A DNA stretch of 64,000 nt from Mycolicibacter hiberniae (GTDB lineage Bacteria > Actinomycetota > Actinomycetes > Mycobacteriales > Mycobacteriaceae). The stretch lies in assembly GCF_010729485.1 (NCBI RefSeq), contig NZ_AP022609.1:3410001-3474000 (forward strand), in the 5' to 3' direction. Shown piece by piece: positions 56,277 through 64,000 of the stretch. Both the position numbers and the translations under genes were made by a program. The notes under the pieces were generated by a model. The model searched no databases. It was not told where the DNA came from and was given only the letters and a program-made list of their open reading frames with translations. Position 1 is the first letter of the stretch, and every line of letters starts with the position of its first letter.

Positions 56277-59200
56277 CCTGCGCTCGCCGGCAACGCTCGA
56301 CCAACTGCCGGCAACGTCGCAGGCGCTGACTCCGCTGTCCCGGCGCTGGCTCTGGCTGGTGGGAGCCGCCGCGCTGGCCTGCAGCATGCTGCAGGCGCCC
56401 GGGCGGATCTCGCCGGACACCAAGCTTGATCTCACACTGGCTCCGCTGCGGTTCCTGGCGCGGGCCGCCAACCTGTGGAGCAGTGAGCTGCCGTTCGGCC
56501 AGGTGCAGAACCAGGCGTACGGCTACCTGTTTCCGCACGGCGCCTTTTTCCTGGCCGGTGATCTGCTGGGCCTGCCGGGCTGGCTGGTTCAGCGACTGTG
56601 GTGGGCCGTGCTGCTCACGGTGGCGTTCTGGGGCCTGCTGCGCGTCGCCGAGGCGTTGCGGATCGGCAGCCCCACGGCACGGCTGATCGGCGCCGCCGCG
56701 TTCGCCCTGTCACCGCGGGTGCTCACGACCTTGGGTTCGATCTCGTCGGAGACACTGCCCATGGCGCTGGCGCCGTGGGTGCTGCTGCCGGTCATCCGGG
56801 CGCTGGGCGGGCCCGGCGATCCGGATCGGCAGGCACCGCAACGGTCCGCGCGGAAGCTGGCCGGGCAGGCCGGCGTCGCGGTGGCGCTGATGGGCGCCGT
56901 CAATGCCGTCGCGACGCTGGCGGGTTGCCTGCCGGCCCTGATCTGGTGGCTGTGCCACCGCCCGAACCGCCGCTGGTGGCGCTTCAGCGGTTGGTGGCTG
57001 CTAGCGCTGACTCTGGCGGTGGCCTGGTGGCTGGTGGCCCTGGTGTTGCTGGGCCGGGTCAGCCCGCCGTTCTTGGATTTCATCGAATCGGCCGGTGTGA
57101 CCACCCGGTGGACGTCGCTGACCGAGATGCTGCGCGGCACACACAGTTGGACGCCGTTCGTCGCGCCGAACGCCACCGCGGGGTCCCCGCTGGTCACCCG
57201 CCCGGTGCTGATCCTGGGGACCTGCTTGGTGGCCGCCGCCGGGCTGGCCGGTCTGACCGGCTTGCTCGTCCGGCGCACACCGGGCGCCGGACGGCTGGTC
57301 ACCATGCTGCTGATCGGCGTGACACTGCTGGCCATCGGCTATGCGGGCGGACTGGGCTCCCCGCTGGCCCATCCGGTGCAGTCCTTCCTCGACGGGGCCG
57401 GCGCCCCGCTGCGCAACCTGCACAAGCTCGAGTCGGTGATCCGGATCCCGCTGGTCTTGGGGCTCGTCCACCTGCTGGGCCGCATCCCGCTGCCGGGCAG
57501 CGCCCCCCGGCCGGTGTGGCGGCGCGCGTTCGCCCACCCCGAGCACCACAAGTCAGCCGCGGTGGGCCTGGTGATCCTGACGGCCCTGCTGGTCAGCACC
57601 TCGCTGGCCTGGACCGGCCGGCTCACGCCGTCGGGGACCTTCAGCGCCCTGCCGCAATATTGGCGTGACGCCGCGGCGTGGCTCTCCGAACACAACGCCG
57701 GCGGGCCCACCCCGGGCCGCGTGCTCGTGGCACCGGGCGCGCCGTTCGCCACCCAGACCTGGGGAAACAGCCACGACGAGCCGCTGCAGGTCCTCGAGGC
57801 CGGCCCGTGGGGGGTGCGCGACTCGATCCCGCTGACACCGCCGCAGACCATCCGCGCGCTCGACTCAGTGCAGCGCCTGTTCGCCTCCGGCCGGCCGTCC
57901 GCCGGCCTGGCCGACACCCTGATCCGGCAGGGCATCTCCTACTTGGTGGTGCGCAACGACCTCGATCCCGACACCTCCCGCTCGGCGCGGCCACTGCTGG
58001 TGCACCGTGCCGTCGACGGCTCACCGGGGCTGCGGCGGGTGGCCCAGTTCGGCGATCCCGTCGGCTCGGGCTCGGTCCCGGGCTTCGTCGCCGACAGCGG
58101 ACTGCGGCCCGCGTATCCGGCGATCGAGATCTACCGGGTCGGTGATCCCGCGGCCGACGCAAACCCGGGCGCGCCCTATCTGACCGATCTCGACGCGATG
58201 CCGCGCGTCGACGGCGGCCCCGAGGTGTTGCTGCGCCTCGACGAGCACCGCCGGCTGCGCGGCGAGCCGGCCCTGGGCCCGGTGTTGCTGACCGGGGACG
58301 CCCGGCGTGCGGGACTGCCCACCCCCGTGGTGACCGTCACCGACACCCCGCTGGCCCGCGAGACCGACTACGGCCGGGTGGACGACCACTCTTCGACGAT
58401 CCGGGCCGCCGGCGACGCCCGGCACACCCTGAGCCGGGTCCCGGACTATCCGACGCCCGGCGCCAGCACCGTGTTCGGCGGTTGGCTCGGCGGCCGGCTC
58501 ACCGCCTCCAGTTCGTCCTCGGACGCCACCACGCTGCCCGACGTGGCGCCGTCGACCTCCCCCGCCGCCGCCATCGACGGCGACTCCGGAACAGCCTGGG
58601 TCTCCAGCGCGCTGCAGTCGGCGGTCGGGCAATGGCTGCAGGTGGACTTCGACCATCCGCTGACCAACGGCATTATCACCGTGACACCCAGCGCGACGGC
58701 CGTGGGCGCGCAGGTGCGGCGGATACAGATCTCCACCGTCAACGGCACCACCACGCTGCGCTTCGACCGGGCCGGCGAGCCGCTCACCGCCGCCCTGCCC
58801 TACGGCGAAACGCCGTGGGTGCGCATCACGGCGTCGGGCACCGACGACGGCTCGCCGGGCGTGCAGTTCGGCATCACCGATATGGCTGTCACCCAGTACG
58901 ACGCCTCGGGTTTCGCCCATCCGGTCGACCTGCGTCACACCGCGCTGGTTCCAGCGCCACCGGCGGGCGCACAGGTGACGCAGTGGGACCTGGGGGCGGG
59001 ACTGCCGGGCCGGGCAGGCTGCGCACCGGTCGACGGCGCGGTGCGCTGCGCGGCGTCGATGATGCTGGAGCCCGAGGAGCCCGCCACCTTCAGCCGCACC
59101 CTGAACGTTCCACGGGCCATGTCGGTGACCCCGACGGTCTGGGTACGGCCACGGCAGAGCCCGCACCTGGTCGACCTGATCGCCGAACCGGGTGCCGCGC

Positions 59201-60575
59201 GGGCCCACGGTGACGCCGACGTGCTCGATGTGCTCGGTTCGGCCTACGCCGCCGCCGACGGCGATCCGGGCACGGCGTGGACGGCGTCGCAGCGGGTGGT
59301 CGCGCATCGGTCGCCGCCCACCCTGACCGTCACCTTGCCGCGGCCGGTCCAAGTGACCGGAGTGCGGTTCACCGCTAGCCGGTCTCCGCTGCCGGCGCAG
59401 CCCACCCTGGTCGCGATCGATCTGGGGTCGGGGCCTCAGGTTCGGGAGGTAGCCGAATCCGGTGAGCAGCAGGTAAGCCTGCTACCGCGCGTCACCGATA
59501 AGGTCCGGATCAGCCTGCTGGGCTGGGAGGACGTGATCGACCGCACGGCGATCGGCTTCGATCAGCTCAAACCACCGGGCCTGGCCGAGGTCAGCGTGCT
59601 CGGCGCCGGCGGACGTCCGGTCGCCCCGCCGATCCCGCCCGCAACCGCTCGCGTGCGGTGCACGTCGGCTGCGGGCACGGACCGATCATCGCGATCGCCG
59701 GGCGGTTTGTGCACACCACGATCACCACGACTGTCGGAGCGTTGCTCGACGATCAGCCGGTGGCGGCCAAGGCGTGCGACCAACGTCCGATCGCGTTGCC
59801 GCCGGGCGCCCAGGAGTTGTTGGTCAGTCCGGGCCCGGCGTTCGTGGTCGACAGCGCCACCTTGTCCGGTGCGTCTGCGACCGTCGGCACCACCGAGACG
59901 ACGCCGGCGGTATTGGGGTCGTGGGGCGCGGGCCGGCGCGAGGTGACGGTGCCCGGTGCGGCGGCCGGGCGGGTGCTGGTGGTTCCGGAGAGCATCAACA
60001 GCGGGTGGGTGGCTCGCAGTTCGGACGGCACCCGGTTGGCGCCGGTGGCGGTCAACGGATGGCAGCAGGGTTTCGTGCTGCCCGCCGGCACCGACGGCGC
60101 GATCACCCTGACCTTCGGGCCCAATCGGTTCTACCGGTTCGGGATGGCCGGCGGGCTGGCGCTGCTGCCGCTGCTGGCCTTGCTGGCCTGGTGGCCGGCG
60201 CGGCGCGCTCGCGATCCCGGTCCCCCGGCGCTGCCGTGGCAGCCGGGCCGCCGCGTGGTTTCCGGGGGCGCACTGGCAGTCGGCTTCTTGATCGCCGGGC
60301 CCGCCGGAGCGGCGGTGTTCGGCGCGGCGATGGTCTTGCTGTGGGCGTTGCGGCATCGGCAACGGGCCTTCGATGCGGTCCGGCTGGGGTTGAGTACCGG
60401 TGGGCTGACCGCCGCGGGGGCGATGCTGTGCCGGCATCCCTGGCGGTCGGTGGACGGCTACGCCGGCCACTCCGCCGGCGTCCAGCTGGCGGCACTGATC
60501 TCCCTCGCTGTCCTGTCAGCCACCGCCATGGTGGTGACAGGCACCGCTGGTCGCACGCAGCGCCGTGCGAGCTAG
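56254..60575 (+). CDS. aftD: Arabinofuranosyltransferase AftD, reading frame broken near 59624
   Basis: Membrane glycosyltransferase (GT-C, DUF3367) that adds arabinofuranose to arabinogalactan and lipoarabinomannan. The N-terminal third has many membrane helices with RISPDTKLDLTLAPLRFLARAANLW near the start. Carbohydrate-binding discoidin-like parts follow (DGDSGTAWVSSALQSAVG near 770 and DGDPGTAWTASQRVV near 1003). The frame that carries it to about 59630 turns to arginine-rich nonsense and stops at 59946, while the plus-two frame from about 59625 to 60575 continues the family C-terminus (VHVGCGHGPIIAIAGRF, then membrane helices). One extra C in the CCCC run at 59624-59627 would restore an approximately 1440-residue protein. 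Since AftD is essential in mycobacteria, a sequencing slip is likely. TTG start 56254 is uncertain. Confidence 0.85.
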
Positions 60576-61492
60576 GGCGCGGCTTCGAGCTTCTCGATCT
60601 GGGTGTTGAAGAGCCGCACCAGGTCCTCGGTGTGGGTGGCATCACCGGAATCGTCGGCATCGGGACGCAGTCCGATGTCGTTGCTGGTGGCAACGACCAG
60701 CACGCCGCGGTAGTAGCCGGAAATGGTGGACGCGGTGATCGAGATCGGCAGCCGGACAGTGGCCTTGCTGGCGCTCGTGATCACCGTCGCGACCGCCCAC
60801 GGCGGTACCCCGTCGGCCTCCAACGGTTCCAGCTGGATATCGGTGGTCACCGAACGTCCGCCCTGCTCGAAGGTCTGCGTGAAGGTTTTGCACTTCTCCA
60901 CGAACCGTTTGAGGTTGGGGTGGTCCGGCGTCAGCGCCAGCCGCACCCGCATCGTGTGCAGGCCGCCGGGCTGAAACTTGGCCAAGGTCGCCGTCGCCGT
61001 CTGGGTGGCAGAAGCCGGGCTGGAGTAGAAGTCGGCACATTCGGGCGGGTCGACGGTCAGATTCGGCATATCCGACGGGGTGTCGCCGGCACTGTCGACG
61101 CCGCTGATCCACTTGCCGCCGGACGGGTCTGGGAAGGCGGAGCGCTCGACCAGGATCTCCGACGACAGATTCGTGATGTCGGGCTTGCGCGACGGCTTGT
61201 CCTCGGCCGCGAACCGGCCGCCGAGCACCAGTACCAGTCCGGCGATCACCACGACCGCCACCGCGGCCAGCGACAGCCACAGCACTTTGCGCGGCTTGGG
61301 CTCGGGCGGACCCGGCACCGGCCACGGCGCACCGTAGGGCGGGACGCCGCCGGGGGCCATGCCAGGTTCATCGTGGACCCACAGTTGCCAGCCGGGAGGT
61401 GGGGGCGGCCAGGTCGGATCAGGCGCCCAGTTGGCATCCGGCGCCCAGCCAGGCGGCGGAGGCGGCCAGGTGGGCGGTGGGTTGAAACGCAT
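60572..61492 (-). CDS. Proline-rich single-pass membrane protein
   Basis: 306 residues. N-terminus with two WPPPPPGW repeats (about residues 9-15 and 28-35), a proline-rich cytosolic head, one membrane helix (about 75-96, LWLSLAAVAVVVIAGLVLVLGG) and a roughly 200-residue outer domain (PDITNLSSEILVERSAFPDPSGGKW ...). Similar architectures exist in mycobacterial proline-rich membrane proteins, for example Rv2507, but I cannot name a function. The stop shares the CTAG with the aftD stop on the opposite strand. Start ATG 61492. Confidence 0.82.
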   Translation of the reverse strand: MRFNPPPTWPPPPPGWAPDANWAPDPTWPPPPPGWQLWVHDEPGMAPGGVPPYGAPWPVPGPPEPKPRKVLWLSLAAVAVVVIAGLVLVLGGRFAAEDKPSRKPDITNLSSEILVERSAFPDPSGGKWISGVDSAGDTPSDMPNLTVDPPECADFYSSPASATQTATATLAKFQPGGLHTMRVRLALTPDHPNLKRFVEKCKTFTQTFEQGGRSVTTDIQLEPLEADGVPPWAVATVITSASKATVRLPISITASTISGYYRGVLVVATSNDIGLRPDADDSGDATHTEDLVRLFNTQIEKLEAAP

Positions 61493-61605
61493 CGGGCGGC
61501 TCCCGTATCGACGTACTGATGCTGGCTCGTGGCGAGCCTACGCGGTTCGATGGTGGCAGGCTGGACATGTAGTCGTCACACTGCAGCCACCGAAGGGGGT
61601 TCCGC

Positions 61606-62988
61606 GTGCCCGCAACACCGATAGCGACGATCAACCCGGCAACCGGGGAAACGGTCAAGACGTTCACCGCCGCCAGCGACGCCGAAGTCGACGCCGCGAT
61701 CACCCGCGCGGCGAATAGGTTCGTCACATACCGTCGCACCGGTTTCGACGAGCGCGCCCGGTGGATGCACGCCGCGGCCGGCCTGCTCGAAACCGAGGCC
61801 GACGAGGTCGCCGCCATGATGACCCTGGAGATGGGCAAGACCCTGGCAGCGGCAAAGGCCGAAGCACTCAAGTGCGTCAAGGGCTTCCGCTACTACGCCG
61901 ACCACAGCGAGCAACTGCTGGCCGACGAGATCGCCGACGCGCCGAAGGTCAACGCGTCCAAGGCGTTCGCGCGCTATCAGCCGCTCGGGGTGGTACTGGC
62001 GGTGATGCCGTGGAACTTCCCGCTGTGGCAGGCCGTGCGGTTTGCCGCCCCGGCCTTGATGGCCGGCAACGTGGGACTGCTCAAGCACGCCTCGAACGTG
62101 CCCCAGACCGCCCTGTACCTCGCCGACCTCTTGTCCCGGGCCGGCTTTCCCGAGGGTTGCTTCCAGACCCTGCTGATCCCGTCGGGGGCGGTCGAGCGTG
62201 TGCTGCGTGATCCGCGGGTGGCCGCGGCGACGCTGACCGGTAGCGAACCCGCCGGCCGTTCGGTAGCCGCCATCGCCGGCGATGAGATCAAACGCACCGT
62301 GCTGGAACTGGGCGGCAGCGACCCGTTCATCGTGATGCCCTCGGCCGACCTGGCCTCGGCGGTTGCAACCGCGGTTACCGCCAGGGTGCAGAACAACGGT
62401 CAATCATGTATCGCAGCAAAGCGATTCATCGTCCACGCCGACATCTACAAGGAATTCACCTCCCAGTTCGTCAGTCAGATGTCAGCTCTTCGGGTCGGCG
62501 ATCCGACCGATCCGGACACCGACATCGGGCCGCTGGCAACCGAGGCGGGCCGCGACGAGGTCGCGCAACAGGTGGACGCCGCCGCGGCCGCCGGGGCAGT
62601 GATCCGTTGCGGCGGAAAGCGGCTGAACCGGCCCGGGTGGTTCTACCCGCCCACCGTGATCACCGACATCACCCGCGACATGGCGATTTTCACCGAGGAG
62701 GTGTTCGGCCCGGTGGCGTCGGTGTACTGCGCCGCAGACATCGATGAGGCCATCGAGATCGCCAACGCCAGCCCGTTCGGCCTGGGCTCCAACGCCTGGA
62801 CCCGCGACGAAGCCGAGATCAGCCGTTTCACCGACGAGATCGAGGCCGGCCAGGTGTTCATCAACGGGATGACGGTGTCCTATCCGGAGTTGCCGTTCGG
62901 CGGGATCAAGCGGTCCGGCTACGGCCGCGAGCTCTCGGGCCACGGCATTCGGGAGTTCTGCAACCTCAAGACGGTGTGGGTGGCCTGA
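61606..62988 (+). CDS. gabD1: Succinate-semialdehyde dehydrogenase GabD1
   Basis: 460-residue NAD(P)-dependent aldehyde dehydrogenase. PWNFPLWQAVRFAAPALMAGNV near 137, catalytic Glu in LELGGSDPF near 231 and catalytic Cys in NNGQSCIAAKRF near 265. Turns succinate semialdehyde into succinate, the bypass for 2-oxoglutarate metabolism in mycobacteria. Start GTG 61606 after AAGGGGG. Equivalent to Rv0234c. The short, DUF-free N-terminus agrees with the 457-residue reannotated M. tuberculosis protein. Confidence 0.92.
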   Translation: MPATPIATINPATGETVKTFTAASDAEVDAAITRAANRFVTYRRTGFDERARWMHAAAGLLETEADEVAAMMTLEMGKTLAAAKAEALKCVKGFRYYADHSEQLLADEIADAPKVNASKAFARYQPLGVVLAVMPWNFPLWQAVRFAAPALMAGNVGLLKHASNVPQTALYLADLLSRAGFPEGCFQTLLIPSGAVERVLRDPRVAAATLTGSEPAGRSVAAIAGDEIKRTVLELGGSDPFIVMPSADLASAVATAVTARVQNNGQSCIAAKRFIVHADIYKEFTSQFVSQMSALRVGDPTDPDTDIGPLATEAGRDEVAQQVDAAAAAGAVIRCGGKRLNRPGWFYPPTVITDITRDMAIFTEEVFGPVASVYCAADIDEAIEIANASPFGLGSNAWTRDEAEISRFTDEIEAGQVFINGMTVSYPELPFGGIKRSGYGRELSGHGIREFCNLKTVWVA

Positions 62989-62994
62989 GGCGGG

Positions 62995-63597
62995 TCAGGA
63001 GCCCGCGATCTTGGCGGCGATGCCCACCGCCCGGGTGGCCAGGTGGTCCAGTGCGGCAAGGGTGGGCTTGTCCAGCTGATTCTGGTTGTCCGCACCGGTG
63101 ACGTGCCCGACGCCGTAGGGGTTGCCGTCGGCGAACTTGATCGGGTCGGTGTAGCCCGGCGGCACCAGGATCCCGCCGAAATGCATCAGCGACACGTAGA
63201 GGTTCAGCAACGTGGCCTCCTGCCCGCCGTGCGCGGTCTGACTCGAGGTGAACCCGGCGTAGACCTTGTCGGCCAGTTGGCCCTTGGCCCACAGCCCGCC
63301 CAGCCCATCGATGAAGTTCCGGAATTGCGCCGCGGGGGAGCCGAATCGGGTGGGCGAGCCGAAGATGACGGCATCCGCCCACACAATGTCGTCGCCGGTA
63401 GCCGCGGGCAGGTCTTTGGTGGCCGCGTAGTTGGCGGTCCACGCCGGGTTGTGGGCGAAGCTCGCCGGATCGCGCGTCTCCTCGATGTGCCGCACACGGA
63501 CCTCCGCGCCGGCGGCCTCACCTGCCCGGGCCACTCGCTGGGCCATCGCGGTGCCGTGTCCGGTAGCCGAGTAGTAGATAACCGCCAGCTTCGTCAT
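62995..63597 (-). CDS. wrbA: WrbA-type NAD(P)H:quinone oxidoreductase
   Basis: 200 residues, flavodoxin-like. FMN-binding loop YYSATGHGTAMAQ at about 8-20, FGSPTRFGSPAAQFRNFID at about 79-97, TSSQTAHGGQEATLLNLY and the PPGYTDP/GNPYGVGHVTG segments mark WrbA. Two-electron reduction of quinones without radical formation. Convergent with gabD1 with a six-base gap. Start ATG 63597 after AGGAGAGAAGG. Confidence 0.9.
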   Translation of the reverse strand: MTKLAVIYYSATGHGTAMAQRVARAGEAAGAEVRVRHIEETRDPASFAHNPAWTANYAATKDLPAATGDDIVWADAVIFGSPTRFGSPAAQFRNFIDGLGGLWAKGQLADKVYAGFTSSQTAHGGQEATLLNLYVSLMHFGGILVPPGYTDPIKFADGNPYGVGHVTGADNQNQLDKPTLAALDHLATRAVGIAAKIAGS

Positions 63598-63655
63598 TGC
63601 CTTCTCTCCTTGGTTGTTGTGCGTGTCAGTTCCTGCCGGTCAGCAGGACTTGCCT

Positions 63656-64000
63656 TCACGATGCCTCCCGGATCGGTGTGCGCCCGGCCGCGATGAGGGA
63701 CTGGTGAGTGGGCGCTGCGGGAACGTGGGCGGGCCGGCCGACGGCGAACTCTTTGCGCAACACCGGCACAACGTGCTCCCCCAGCAGATCGAGCTGTTCG
63801 AGCACGGTCTTCAATGGCAGCCCCGCATGGTCGATCAGGAAGAGCTGGCGCTGGTAGTCGCCGACGTATTCCCGGAACCCCAGAGTCTTGTCGATCACCT
63901 GCTGGGGCGAACCGACCGTCAGGGGCGTCTGGGTGCTGAACTCCTCGAGGCTGGGCCCGTGGCCGTACACCGGGGCGTTGTCGAAGTACGGCCGGAACTC
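63656..64000 (-). CDS. Luciferase-like (LLM-class) monooxygenase, 3' part only
   Basis: The last 114 codons of a gene that continues beyond the right edge of the window. PLTVGSPQQVIDKTLGFREYVGDYQRQLFLIDHAGLPLKTVLEQLDLLGEHVVPVLRKEF region is the usual C-terminal part of F420 or FMN-dependent LLM monooxygenases. The open frame extends to base 64000 without a start, so what looks like a start at 63970 is only an internal GTG. It lies 58 bases before wrbA on the same strand and may form an operon with it. Confidence 0.85.
   Translation of the reverse strand, partial: EFRPYFDNAPVYGHGPSLEEFSTQTPLTVGSPQQVIDKTLGFREYVGDYQRQLFLIDHAGLPLKTVLEQLDLLGEHVVPVLRKEFAVGRPAHVPAAPTHQSLIAAGRTPIREAS

Overview
The window is a high-GC (roughly two-thirds G+C) actinobacterial chromosome segment. 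Its gene content and order identify a mycobacterium: from the right end inward, gabD1, aftD, a small DUF2613-type secreted protein, lpqI, a TetR regulator, htdX, fabG4, fadA2, fadE5, a flavin reductase, the Sdh1 operon, an hsp20, nirBD, nnaR, narK3, cbiX, aac(2'), the pxpBC pair, fecB2, oplA, polD2, fadD2, fadE6, and a TetR/VOC pair follow, inverted, the order I know from M. tuberculosis Rv0234c to Rv0274. The species cannot be fixed from this alone.

Layout. 1-9.4 kb: a catalase, two paralogous His/Met-rich small membrane proteins, and a selenium locus (selD on the minus strand in an operon with an iron-sulfur flavoreductase and a PF10118 protein; tRNA-Sec(UCA), selA and selB on the plus strand). 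9.4-18.1 kb: VOC protein and TetR with a palindrome between them, a D-2-hydroxyacid dehydrogenase, fadE6, a DUF559/AbiEi-like nuclease gene flanked by two copies of one long palindrome, fadD2, and the LigD-type polymerase polD2. 18.1-23.2 kb: an inserted fatty-acid island (acyl-CoA synthetase remnant, NTF2-like protein, SDR, APH-type kinase, acyl-CoA dehydrogenase) divergent from an XRE-TetR fusion regulator. 23.2-30.1 kb: oplA, fecB2, pxpB, pxpC, aac(2'). 30.1-40.1 kb: an SbtA-type bicarbonate transporter, two NarK paralogues, a free-standing winged-helix protein, cbiX, the HemD/winged-helix regulator NnaR, and nirBD. 40.2-46.3 kb: hsp20 with an HspR-like operator, Sdh1, a suhB-type phosphatase, flavin reductase. 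46.4-54.8 kb: fadE5, two DJ-1/PfpI genes, fadA2, fabG4, htdX and a TetR gene; a shared TTACT-N4-RGTAA palindrome lies before fadE5, between fadA2 and fabG4, and before tetR. 54.8-64 kb: lpqI, the small secreted protein, aftD (apparent one-base frameshift), a proline-rich membrane protein, gabD1, a WrbA-like protein, and the 3' part of a luciferase-type monooxygenase cut by the window edge.

How the parts work together: the selenium genes supply selenophosphate and the selenocysteine decoding machinery, although no selenoprotein is visible here. narK, nirBD, nnaR and cbiX form a nitrate/nitrite assimilation and siroheme module. fadE5, fadA2, fabG4 and htdX cover the steps of a beta-oxidation or chain-remodelling cycle and probably share the local TetR regulator. 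The kinase/dehydrogenase/reductase operon at 19-22 kb looks like a 4-hydroxyacyl-CoA catabolic set. Functions are read from sequence motifs and remembered family knowledge; no database search was possible.
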